6,243 nt of DNA from Pseudomonadota bacterium (GTDB taxonomy: Bacteria > Pseudomonadota > Alphaproteobacteria > Rhizobiales > Rhizobiaceae). Made by a program: the position numbers and the translations under genes. How positions within the stretch are numbered: position 1 is the stretch's first letter; each line of letters begins with the position of its first letter. The DNA lies in NCBI GenBank assembly GCA_023393575.1, contig JAEWKX010000348.1, positions 1 through 6,243 on the forward strand, in the 5' to 3' direction. Shown here piece after piece: positions 1 to 5,699 of this stretch. Under the pieces are notes generated by a model, which had not been told where the DNA came from, made no database searches, and was given only the letters and a program-made list of their open reading frames with translations.

Positions 1-2
1 CC

Positions 3-206
3 GGCGGACGTCCCGCCGGCGGCAGTGACTACGGCGGCGGCAACTTCGGAGACGACTATGATCGTCCGGCATCCGGCGGCAGCCGCGGCGGCGGCCAGCC
101 CTCCGGTGGCGGCGGCTTTTCCCGCGATCTCGACGACGACATTCCGTTGTGCCCGGGATCGCGTCTTCGCCGGGCGGGGCTGATCCGCCAAGTCAGACGG
201 CGTTGA
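3..206 (+). CDS. ssb: Single-stranded DNA-binding protein SSB, C-terminal part (5' end outside window; stop codon apparently displaced)
   Basis: SSB coats single-stranded DNA during replication, recombination and repair, and recruits partner proteins through its acidic C-terminal tip. Only the disordered tail is present: Gly/Ser/Arg/Asp-rich low-complexity sequence followed by FSRDLDDDIP (117-146), which matches the tip of rhizobial SSBs. The oligonucleotide-binding fold lies upstream of the window. Family members normally end DDDIPF-stop. Here the codons after IP are TTG TGC (Leu-Cys), and the frame stays open for 18 further residues, many of them Arg, to a TGA at 204-206. As read, the protein overlaps the end of the convergent marC-family gene by 14 nt. 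A substitution plus a one-base deletion relative to a TTC-TGA ending would explain this, so a sequencing error is possible. The gene identity is secure; the 3' end is not. Confidence 0.88.
   Translation, partial: GGRPAGGSDYGGGNFGDDYDRPASGGSRGGGQPSGGGGFSRDLDDDIPLCPGSRLRRAGLIRQVRRR
151..175. terminator. Possible hairpin between convergent ssb and marC-family gene
   Basis: GCCCGG (151-156) is the exact reverse complement of CCGGGC (170-175), with a 13-nt loop. It lies just after the expected SSB stop and 18 nt from the end of the convergent marC-family gene. No T-tract follows on either strand, so an intrinsic terminator is only a guess. A 6-bp GC-rich stem could also arise by chance in DNA of this composition. 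Confidence 0.25.
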
Positions 207-825
207 AGGCAGATTTCACGCCGTCCACGACGAACTGAACGGAAAGCGCCGCGAGGATGACGCCGAGGAGGCGGGTGAGGATCGCCCGTCCCGTGACTCC
301 CAGGAAACGATCCAGCCGTTCGGCGATCAGCAGGGCAGCGAGCACGGCTCCCATGCTGAGCGCCAGAACGCCGATCAGCAGCATCCGGTCCCATGGGCCT
401 GCCAGTGATCCGGCCAGGAGGACCGTCGCGGAGATGGCGCCCGGACCGGCAATGAGGGGCAGGGCGAGCGGAAAGACGGCGATATTGTGAAGATGGTCAA
501 TCGTTACGGCGGCCTGCGAGGTTTTTTCCTTGCGCTCCTGCCTGCGTTCGAAGACCATCTCGAAGGATATCCAGAACAGCAGCAGGCCGCCGGCGATGCG
601 GAACGCCCCCATGGAGATGCCGAGCGAGCCGAGCAGGCTCGCGCCGAACAGCGCGAACAGCGCAAGAATCCCGAAGGCGATCATCGCCCCCCGGACAGCA
701 ACGTGGCGGCGTTGGCTGCGGGTCATTCCGACGGTCAGGCCAAGGAATACCGGTGCGAGCCCCGGCGGATCCAGTGTTACGAGCAGCGTCGTGAATGCAT
801 TCACCAGCGTATCGGCGCTCGCCAT
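193..825 (-). CDS. MarC/NAAT-family integral membrane protein
   Basis: This is a 210-residue inner-membrane protein of the MarC family, a six-helix family of unclear function. E. coli MarC was once linked to multiple antibiotic resistance, but that link was not upheld, and some archaeal relatives transport amino acids. Hydrophobic segments lie at about residues 7-31, 42-66, 70-92, 116-138, 148-168 and 184-201, with a basic loop (ERRQERKEK) near 93-101. Family-like motifs are LDPPGLAPVF in helix 1, SMGAFRIAGGLLLF in helix 3 and FPLALPLIAGPGAI in helix 4. I chose the ATG at 823-825 because MASADTLVNAF matches the usual N-terminus and GGGGAAG lies just upstream. The same frame is open to an ATG at 937-939, but that would add a charged, unconserved 38-residue leader. 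The gene converges on ssb and diverges from gyrA. Confidence 0.88.
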   Translation of the reverse strand: MASADTLVNAFTTLLVTLDPPGLAPVFLGLTVGMTRSQRRHVAVRGAMIAFGILALFALFGASLLGSLGISMGAFRIAGGLLLFWISFEMVFERRQERKEKTSQAAVTIDHLHNIAVFPLALPLIAGPGAISATVLLAGSLAGPWDRMLLIGVLALSMGAVLAALLIAERLDRFLGVTGRAILTRLLGVILAALSVQFVVDGVKSAFNAV

Positions 826-977
826 CTTCTTCCCCGTTCTTCGATCCTTGCGGACCCTTCGCAAGCTTGTTAGGACAGCCCGTCGATCATGGGAAGCGTA
901 ATTGCCGATCGTGGACTGTATCTCAACGCGGCAATCCATGGGAACAGGTCAAAATCTGTTCAAAACTCCTGCGGAAA

Positions 978-1007
978 TTGGTGAACCGACCCGCTTTCCG
1001 CTATAGA
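978..1007 (+). promoter_or_regulatory. Candidate housekeeping promoter of gyrA
   Basis: TTGGTG (978-983) is followed after 17 nt by CTATAG (1001-1006), or after 18 nt by TATAGA (1002-1007). This resembles the alphaproteobacterial sigma-70 pattern CTTGAC-N17-CTATAT. It ends about 37 nt before the gyrA start and lies in an AT-richer part of the 218-nt gap between the divergent marC-family gene and gyrA. The -35 element is only a partial match and no transcription data are available here. I found no convincing promoter for the marC-family gene on the other strand. Confidence 0.45.
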
Positions 1008-1043
1008 AAATCAACTGATTCCGAACAAAGATCGTGATCCGAT

Positions 1044-3851
1044 TTGACTGAGCAAAGCACTCCCGGCGGCGGAAAGCTGCCACCAGGCATCGAACCCATT
1101 TCCATCATGGAGGAGATGCAGCGGTCCTATCTCGATTATGCGATGAGCGTGATCGTCAGCCGCGCGTTGCCCGACGTTCGCGACGGACTGAAGCCGGTTC
1201 ACCGGCGTATTCTCTTCTCGATGAGCGAGATGGGGATCGACTGGAACAAGAAGTACGTGAAATCCGCCCGCGTCACCGGTGACGTGATGGGTAAATACCA
1301 TCCGCATGGCGACGCGGCGATCTACGACGCTCTTGCCCGCATGGCGCAGGACTGGTCGCTCCGCCTGCCGCTGATCGACGGTCAGGGCAACTTCGGATCG
1401 ATCGACGGCGATCCGCCGGCGGCACAGCGCTACACGGAATGCCGCCTGGAAAAGGCCGCGCATTCGCTTCTCGACGATCTCGACAAGGAGACCGTCAATT
1501 TCCGCGACAACTACGACGGGACAATGTCCGAGCCTGTCGTGGTTCCGGCGCGGTTTCCGAATCTTCTCGTCAACGGCGCCGGTGGCATCGCGGTCGGCAT
1601 GGCGACCAATATTCCTCCGCATAACCTGGCGGAAGTGATCGACGGCTGTATCGCCCTGATCGACAATCCCGCGATCGAACTGCCGGAACTGATGCAGATC
1701 ATTCCCGGCCCGGATTTCCCGACCGGCGCACTGATTCTCGGCAGATCGGGGATCAGGTCCGCCTACGAGACCGGCCGCGGCTCCGTCATCATGCGCGGCA
1801 GGGCGCATATCGAACCGATGCGCGGCGATCGCGAGCAGATCATCATCACCGAGGTTCCCTACCAGGTGAACAAGGCGACGATGATCGAGAAGATGGCCGA
1901 ACTCGTGCGCGACAAGCGCGTCGAAGGCATTTCGGATCTGCGCGACGAATCCGACCGCCAGGGCTACCGCGTCGTCATCGAGCTGAAGCGCGATGCGAAT
2001 GCAGAGGTCATCCTCAACCAGCTCTACCGCTACACACCGCTGCAGACTTCCTTCGGCTGCAACATGGTGGCGCTGAACGGCGGCAAGCCGGAGCAACTGA
2101 CCCTGATCGACATGCTGCGGGCGTTCGTGGCCTTCCGCGAGGAAGTCGTCAGCCGCCGCACCAAGTACCTGCTGCGCAAGGCGCGTGAGCGGGCTCACGT
2201 CCTCGTCGGTCTGGCAATCGCTGTCGCCAACATCGATGAGGTCATCAATCTGATCCGGCGCGCGCCCGATCCGGCGACCGCCCGCGAGCAGTTGATGACC
2301 CGGCGCTGGCCGGCCCATGATGTCGATGCGCTCATCCGCCTGATCGACGACCCGCGCCACAAGATCAACGACGACGGCACCTACAATCTTTCGGAAGAGC
2401 AGGCGCGGGCGATCCTCGAGCTGCGTCTTGCCCGTCTGACTGCGCTTGGCCGGGATGAGATCGGCGACGAACTCAACAAGATCGGCGCGGAGATCAGCGA
2501 TTACCTGGACATCCTGTCGTCGCGGGTACGCATCTACCAGATCGTCAAGGACGAACTGACTGCCGTTCGGGACGAATTCGGCACGCCGCGCCGCACGGAG
2601 ATCCTTGAGGGCGGCCCGGACATGGACGACGAGGACCTCATAGCCCGCGAGGACATGGTCGTCACGGTATCGCATGCCGGGTACATCAAGCGGGTGCCGC
2701 TGGCGACCTATCGTGCGCAACGCCGCGGCGGCAAGGGCCGCTCCGGAATGGCGATGAAGGACGAGGATTTCGCGACGCGTCTCTTCGTGGCCAATACCCA
2801 CACACCCGTCCTGTTCTTCTCGTCCCGCGGTATCGTCTACAAGGAGAAGGTCTGGCGCCTGCCGATCGGCACCCCGCCGTCGCGCGGGAAAGCCCTGATC
2901 AACATGCTGCCGCTGGAATCCGGCGAACGCATCACCACGATCATGCCTCTGCCGGAGGATGAAGAGTCCTGGAACAATCTCGACGTGATGTTCTCGACCA
3001 CCCGCGGCACGGTTCGCCGAAACAAGCTGTCGGACTTCATCCAAGTCAACCGCAACGGCAAGATCGCGATGAAGCTGGAGGAGGAAGGAGACGAGATCCT
3101 CTCCGTCGAGACCTGTACCGATCGCGACGACGTACTGCTCACCACGGCGCTCGGGCAGTGCATTCGCTTCCCGGTCGATGGCGTCCGCGTCTTTGCAGGC
3201 CGCAACTCGATTGGCGTCCGCGGCATCACGCTGCAGCCCGGCGACCGCATCATCTCGATGACGATCGTCGGCCATGTCGATGCGGAACCTTGGGAGCGTG
3301 CGGCCTATCTGAAGCGCTCCGCAGCCGAACGGCGCGCCATGGGCCTCGATGAGGAGGACATCTCTCTCGTCGGAGAAGAAGTCGGCGCCGAAGGCGAACT
3401 CGGCGAGGATCGCTACCAGGAGCTGAAAGCGCGCGAGCAGTTTGTCCTGACGGTGTCCGAGCGGGGATTCGGCAAGCGGTCCTCTTCCTATGATTTCCGG
3501 ACCTCGGGCCGGGGAGGCAAGGGCATCCGGGCCACCGACACCTCAAAGACCAATGAAATCGGTGAACTCGTCGCCGCCTTCCCGGTCGAGGACAAGGATC
3601 AGATCATGCTCGTCTCCGACGGCGGCCAACTGATCCGGGTTCCTGTCGGAGATATCCGCATCGCAAGTCGGGCCACCAAGGGCGTCACGATCTTCTCAAC
3701 GGCAAAGGACGAAAAGGTCGTCTCGGTGGAACGCATCAGCGAACCGGAGGGCGACGAGGAGAACGGCGGGGGGCTGCCAGAAGAAATCGTGTCCGAAACC
3801 GGCGATTTCGGTCCTGAAGGGGCCGAGCCGGGAGACCAGAACGAAGAGTGA
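1044..3851 (+). CDS. gyrA: DNA gyrase subunit A
   Basis: GyrA breaks and rejoins DNA in the GyrA2GyrB2 enzyme that introduces negative supercoils using ATP. The protein is 935 residues, against 875 in E. coli. The cleavage/reunion domain spans about residues 35-530. The catalytic Tyr is Y130 in QRYTE, with R129 beside it. The quinolone-determining region [13 protein letters not shown] has A91 where E. coli has Ser83, and D95 for Asp87. The DNA-wrapping C-terminal domain carries the GyrA box QRRGGKG at 559-565. This marks it as GyrA rather than ParC. A charged, acidic insertion at about 748-793 separates two blades, and an acidic tail runs from 899 to 935. The start is TTG at 1044: an in-frame TGA lies at 1035-1037, the N-terminus [11 protein letters not shown] fits rhizobial GyrA, and the next ATG would remove 21 residues. 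No strong Shine-Dalgarno sequence precedes it. Confidence 0.98.
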   Translation: MTEQSTPGGGKLPPGIEPISIMEEMQRSYLDYAMSVIVSRALPDVRDGLKPVHRRILFSMSEMGIDWNKKYVKSARVTGDVMGKYHPHGDAAIYDALARMAQDWSLRLPLIDGQGNFGSIDGDPPAAQRYTECRLEKAAHSLLDDLDKETVNFRDNYDGTMSEPVVVPARFPNLLVNGAGGIAVGMATNIPPHNLAEVIDGCIALIDNPAIELPELMQIIPGPDFPTGALILGRSGIRSAYETGRGSVIMRGRAHIEPMRGDREQIIITEVPYQVNKATMIEKMAELVRDKRVEGISDLRDESDRQGYRVVIELKRDANAEVILNQLYRYTPLQTSFGCNMVALNGGKPEQLTLIDMLRAFVAFREEVVSRRTKYLLRKARERAHVLVGLAIAVANIDEVINLIRRAPDPATAREQLMTRRWPAHDVDALIRLIDDPRHKINDDGTYNLSEEQARAILELRLARLTALGRDEIGDELNKIGAEISDYLDILSSRVRIYQIVKDELTAVRDEFGTPRRTEILEGGPDMDDEDLIAREDMVVTVSHAGYIKRVPLATYRAQRRGGKGRSGMAMKDEDFATRLFVANTHTPVLFFSSRGIVYKEKVWRLPIGTPPSRGKALINMLPLESGERITTIMPLPEDEESWNNLDVMFSTTRGTVRRNKLSDFIQVNRNGKIAMKLEEEGDEILSVETCTDRDDVLLTTALGQCIRFPVDGVRVFAGRNSIGVRGITLQPGDRIISMTIVGHVDAEPWERAAYLKRSAAERRAMGLDEEDISLVGEEVGAEGELGEDRYQELKAREQFVLTVSERGFGKRSSSYDFRTSGRGGKGIRATDTSKTNEIGELVAAFPVEDKDQIMLVSDGGQLIRVPVGDIRIASRATKGVTIFSTAKDEKVVSVERISEPEGDEENGGGLPEEIVSETGDFGPEGAEPGDQNEE

Positions 3852-3867
3852 CGGTCTGTCGGGGCAG

Positions 3868-3899
3868 AAAAAAGCCGGGGCGAAAACCCCGGCTTTTTT
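3868..3899. terminator. Bidirectional intrinsic terminator after gyrA
   Basis: AAAAAAGCCGGGG (3868-3880) pairs perfectly with CCCCGGCTTTTTT (3887-3899) around a CGAAAA loop. The result is a GC-rich 7-bp core flanked by six A and six T. It starts 17 nt after the gyrA stop. The A/T symmetry gives a T-tract on both strands, so it can end gyrA transcription and also transcription arriving from the small minus-strand genes, whose last stop is at 3944. Confidence 0.93.
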
Positions 3900-3943
3900 G
3901 ATCCGCGCGGACGAAAAGTCGGCACGAATCGCTACCATATGCC

Positions 3944-4078
3944 TCAGAAGGCGCGGTGACGCCGCACGTAGAGCTTGACCTCTTCGCTCTCACGACGAAG
4001 CTCGGTGACCGTCGACGCGACCGAGGCCACGAACATCATGCTGATCAGACCAGCCAGGATCGTCAACGCCATCACCAT
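3944..4078 (-). CDS. Small single-pass membrane protein, 44 residues, unrecognised
   Basis: I do not recognise this protein. It starts MVMALTILAGLISMMF. Residues 2-24 form one continuous hydrophobic helix, followed by a charged 20-residue tail (TELRRESEEVKLYVRRHRAF) that looks amphipathic and helical. By the positive-inside rule the basic tail would be cytoplasmic. Support for a real gene is the ribosome binding site on the minus strand (AAGAGGTAAGGCG before ATG, with GAGG 7 nt from the start), the clear membrane-protein composition, and its position 25 nt after the stop of another small membrane ORF and just before a terminator that works in this direction. It is too short for default gene callers, so it may be missing from annotations. 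Function cannot be inferred from sequence; a membrane regulator, a subunit of a small complex and a toxin-like peptide are all open. Confidence 0.65.
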   Translation of the reverse strand: MVMALTILAGLISMMFVASVASTVTELRRESEEVKLYVRRHRAF

Positions 4079-4103
4079 CGCCTTACCTCTTCAGTTCGTC
4101 CGC

Positions 4104-4283
4104 TCAGTAATAAGAAAGGTCATGATACCTTCCCGTCATCTGCGGATAGTTGAAATCCGACACCTGAGATTGTTCTTGATAAAGGGTTACCGTCGCAGTG
4201 AGCATAGCGGCAATCATTGTCGTCCAGACCAGATTGATCATCGTAATCTTGTCCGGCACGATCGATTTCCTTCTCTCGATCAT
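4104..4283 (-). CDS. Small single-pass membrane protein, 59 residues, unrecognised
   Basis: I do not recognise this protein. It has a basic N-terminus (MIERRKSIVPDK), a hydrophobic helix at about residues 13-35 (ITMINLVWTTMIAAMLTATV, then TLY) and a polar tail rich in Gln and Tyr ending in YHDLSYY. The basic N-terminus predicts N-in/C-out topology, with the tail in the periplasm. That is opposite to the downstream 44-residue protein, so the two could form an antiparallel pair; this is inference. AGAAGGA lies 9 nt before the ATG. A second option is GTG at residue 9, which also has AGAAGGA upstream and would drop the basic start. An in-frame TGA upstream, with no start codon in between, rules out a longer form. 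The 25-nt gap to the next small gene suggests one transcript ending at the terminator at 3868-3899. Confidence 0.62.
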   Translation of the reverse strand: MIERRKSIVPDKITMINLVWTTMIAAMLTATVTLYQEQSQVSDFNYPQMTGRYHDLSYY

Positions 4284-4313
4284 CTCTGCTTGTCCTTCTG
4301 TTTGCCAGAACGC

Positions 4314-4424
4314 TCATGGCGCGAACTGGTTCCACCGTACTTGGGAGGGATCATGCTTCGGCGGCATCCTGAACTTGCCGTTCACACGGTTCGGTGCCGT
4401 CCGGGAAATGGCATCCGTCTCCAT
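4314..4424 (-). CDS. Possible 36-residue polar ORF upstream of the small membrane-protein genes
   Basis: This is an ATG-to-TGA frame encoding a basic, Pro-containing peptide that begins METDAISRTAPNRVNGKF and ends SQVRWNQFAP. It has no hydrophobic segment and matches no family I know. In its favour, it lies in the same direction as the two small membrane-protein genes, 30 nt upstream of the 59-residue ORF, and many of its codons end in G or C. Against it, there is no good Shine-Dalgarno sequence, and one copy of a duplicated palindrome (4370-4384) falls inside it, which suits regulatory DNA as well as coding DNA. It may simply be part of the 5' leader of the minus-strand transcript. Confidence 0.25.
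   Translation of the reverse strand: METDAISRTAPNRVNGKFRMPPKHDPSQVRWNQFAP
4370..4384. repeat. Palindrome TGAAC-N5-GTTCA, copy 1
   Basis: TGAACTTGCCGTTCA has perfect 5-bp arms. Its reverse complement, TGAACGGCAAGTTCA, matches the second palindrome at 4486-4500 at 13 of 15 positions, so the two are inverted copies about 116 bp apart. Another GTTC half-site follows at 4389-4392. This looks like an operator for a dimeric regulator, but no regulator is identified. Confidence 0.5.
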
Positions 4425-4485
4425 CGATGGCGGGTCTTCTGCCCGCTACTGGACCGATATCAGCACATCTCCCTTGAAACGCTCT

Positions 4486-4500
4486 TGAACGGCTCGTTCA
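4486..4500. repeat. Palindrome TGAACG-GCT-CGTTCA, copy 2
   Basis: This is a perfect inverted repeat with 6-bp arms and a 3-nt centre. It is an inverted near-copy (13 of 15 bases) of the palindrome at 4370-4384. Its right GTTC half-site is also the left half of the GTTC-N7-GTTC element at 4496-4510. It lies in the gap upstream of coaD on one side and upstream of the small minus-strand genes on the other. Confidence 0.5.
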
Positions 4501-4510
4501 TCTGCGGTTC
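4496..4510. promoter_or_regulatory. SOS-box-like element GTTC-N7-GTTC (candidate LexA site)
   Basis: GTTCATCTGCGGTTC is an exact match to the direct-repeat form GTTC-N7-GTTC (GAAC-N7-GAAC on the other strand), which is established as the LexA recognition pattern in Rhizobiales and Rhodobacter. The match extends as an 8-bp direct repeat of GTTCATCT (4496-4503, 4507-4514). A one-mismatch second element, GAAA-N7-GAAC, lies at 4476-4490. LexA binding would place either coaD or the small minus-strand genes under DNA-damage control. An exact match anywhere in a window this size has a chance expectation of about 0.2 over both strands, so the location and the clustered half-sites carry most of the weight. 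Confidence 0.4.
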
Positions 4511-4575
4511 ATCTAGGCACGCTTGCGGCGCCGGCGCTTCCGTGACAAAAGGCGGAAAACTCGTCCGGGGGGCTC

Positions 4576-5070
4576 ATGGCAATCGCGTTCTATCCGGGGT
4601 CTTTCGACCCAATGACGAACGGGCATCTCGACGTGCTGCTGCAGGCCCTGCACGTCGCGCAGAAGCTGGTGGTCGGGATCGGTATCCATCCCGGCAAGGT
4701 GCCGCTGTTCAATTTCGAAGAGAGGGCCGATCTGATCCGTTCCTCCCTGATGGAGGCGCTCCCGTCGCGCTCGGCGGAATTCGAGGTGGTATCCTTCGAC
4801 AATCTCGTCGTGGATGCCGCCCGCGCCCACGGTGCGACATTGCTGATCCGCGGCCTCCGGGACGGGACCGACCTCGACTACGAGATGCAGATGGCCGGCA
4901 TGAACCGACAGATGGCGCCCGACATCCAGACGGTCTTTCTGCCTGCAGGCGTAGCGTCCCGGCCCATTACGGCCACATTGGTGCGCCAGATCGCGGCGAT
5001 GGGCGGGGATGTCGGCGCATTCGTGCCGGCACCGGTCCTCACGGCCATTAAAAACAAGCTGAACCGCTGA
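4576..5070 (+). CDS. coaD: Phosphopantetheine adenylyltransferase (PPAT)
   Basis: CoaD transfers AMP from ATP to 4'-phosphopantetheine to give dephospho-CoA, the penultimate step of coenzyme A synthesis in the cytoplasm. At 164 residues it has the normal family length. The nucleotidyltransferase motif TNGH is at residues 14-17 within [14 protein letters not shown]41 (HPGK) corresponds to the substrate-binding Lys42 of E. coli. R92 in [13 protein letters not shown] is the equivalent of Arg88, and E103 corresponds to Glu99. The C-terminal ATP-binding motif reads [10 protein letters not shown] (129-138) where many bacteria have ISSTLVR. The ATG at 4576 fits the family N-terminus; the upstream sequence is G-rich (GGGGGG, 3 nt before the start) but a poor Shine-Dalgarno. 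The gene begins a tightly spaced plus-strand cluster with two cyclophilins, 19 nt before the first. Confidence 0.97.
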   Translation: MAIAFYPGSFDPMTNGHLDVLLQALHVAQKLVVGIGIHPGKVPLFNFEERADLIRSSLMEALPSRSAEFEVVSFDNLVVDAARAHGATLLIRGLRDGTDLDYEMQMAGMNRQMAPDIQTVFLPAGVASRPITATLVRQIAAMGGDVGAFVPAPVLTAIKNKLNR

Positions 5071-5089
5071 TTTCCGTACTGGAGAACCC

Positions 5090-5656
5090 ATGAAATCGTT
5101 TCGTCTCGCCCTTGTCGGTGCTCTTGCTCTCGCCAGCCTGGCAATGCCGTCTTTCGCCGCAGAAGATAACTTCCTCACGATCGAACTGAAGGATGGCCCG
5201 GTAGTCATCGAGCTGCTTGCCGACGTGGCACCCAAGCACGTCGAGCGGCTCAAGGAGCTGGCATCGAACGGCGAATATGACAATGTCGCTTTCCATCGCG
5301 TCATCGAGGGCTTCATGGCGCAAACCGGCGATGTCGAATTCGGCGACATGGAGGACGGTTTCGAAGCGTCGCGCGCCGGGACCGGCGGATCCAAGCTTCC
5401 GGATCTTCCCGCCGAGTTCTCAGAGGTGCCCTTCGAGCGCGGCACGGTCGGAATGGCGCGTTCCCAGGATCCCGACTCCGCGAACTCGCAGTTCTTCATC
5501 ATGTTCGACGAGGGCTCGTTCCTGAACGGCCAGTACACGGTCGTCGGCAAGGTGGTTTCCGGGATGGAGAATATCGACAAGATCAAGCGCGGCGAGGGCG
5601 GAAACGGCGAGGTTTCCGATCCAGACCGGATGGTGAAGGTCACCGTCGGTAAGTAA
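5090..5656 (+). CDS. Exported cyclophilin-type peptidyl-prolyl cis-trans isomerase
   Basis: Cyclophilins catalyse cis-trans isomerisation of peptide bonds before proline and assist protein folding. This 188-residue protein begins with a signal peptide: Lys/Arg near the start, a hydrophobic core at about residues 5-19, and a likely cleavage site after SFA at residue 23. It is therefore expected in the periplasm. The cyclophilin domain spans about residues 27-187. It contains FHRVIEGFMAQTGD with catalytic R70, and ARSQDPDSANSQFFIMF. The position equivalent to Trp121 of human cyclophilin A, important for cyclosporin binding, is F144, as in E. coli PpiA. GGAG lies 5 nt upstream of the ATG. It follows coaD closely and is a paralogue of the next gene. 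It is PpiA-like in location; I leave the symbol blank because orthology to E. coli ppiA is not shown. Confidence 0.95.
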   Translation: MKSFRLALVGALALASLAMPSFAAEDNFLTIELKDGPVVIELLADVAPKHVERLKELASNGEYDNVAFHRVIEGFMAQTGDVEFGDMEDGFEASRAGTGGSKLPDLPAEFSEVPFERGTVGMARSQDPDSANSQFFIMFDEGSFLNGQYTVVGKVVSGMENIDKIKRGEGGNGEVSDPDRMVKVTVGK

Positions 5657-5699
5657 TCACTGCGTGCGGGTGACCGCTGCGCCTCAAAAGGAGAAAGAC

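Larger units (their letters stand above)
4485..4514 (+). promoter_or_regulatory. Weak candidate promoter for the coaD cluster
   Basis: CTTGAAC gives a good alphaproteobacterial -35 core (TTGAAC, 4485-4490). The possible -10 elements after 17-18 nt (TTCATC at 4508-4513, TCATCT at 4509-4514) are poor. A similar TTGAAA lies at 4474-4479. The site is about 60 nt before the coaD start and overlaps both the palindrome (4486-4500) and the SOS-box-like repeat (4496-4510), so any protein bound to those would be well placed to control it. Confidence 0.3.

Noticed and set aside
1..120. Gly-rich repetitive DNA (GGCGGC runs)
   Set aside because: It is the low-complexity coding sequence of the SSB tail, not an independent repeat element.
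901..935. Inverted repeat ATTGCCG ... CGGCAAT between marC-family gene and gyrA
   Set aside because: Seven-base arms with a 21-nt loop, no second copy and no T-tract. This is close to chance expectation.
826..939. N-terminal extension of the marC-family protein to the ATG at 937-939
   Set aside because: The extra 38 residues are charged and unlike the family. The ATG at 823-825 has a ribosome binding site and the expected N-terminus.
1011..3275. Minus-strand open frame of 754 codons opposite gyrA
   Set aside because: It is antisense to an unmistakable gyrA, is rich in Arg, Asp and His as expected for a GC-rich shadow frame, and shows no recognisable domain.
4091..4123. Ten-codon minus-strand ORF (MTFLITERTN) between the two small membrane-protein genes
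   Set aside because: It overlaps the end of the 59-residue ORF, has no clear ribosome binding site of its own, and is too short to separate from chance.
4120..4317. Alternative minus-strand frame starting at the ATG at 4315-4317 (MSVLANRRTSRDD...)
   Set aside because: It overlaps the stop of the 36-residue ORF as ATGA, which looks like coupling, but it covers the 59-residue ORF in another frame and gives a hydrophilic Asp/Arg-rich product with no domain. The membrane-protein frame is far more gene-like.
3975..5051. Plus-strand open frame of 358 codons running through the gap and into coaD
   Set aside because: Its second half is coaD read in another frame and its first half is antisense to the small membrane-protein genes. 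Composition is Arg/His/Cys-rich with no coherent domain.
5664..5699. Upstream ATG for the second cyclophilin
   Set aside because: It adds only a 12-residue unconserved leader that contains the strong AAGGAG site serving the ATG at 5700.
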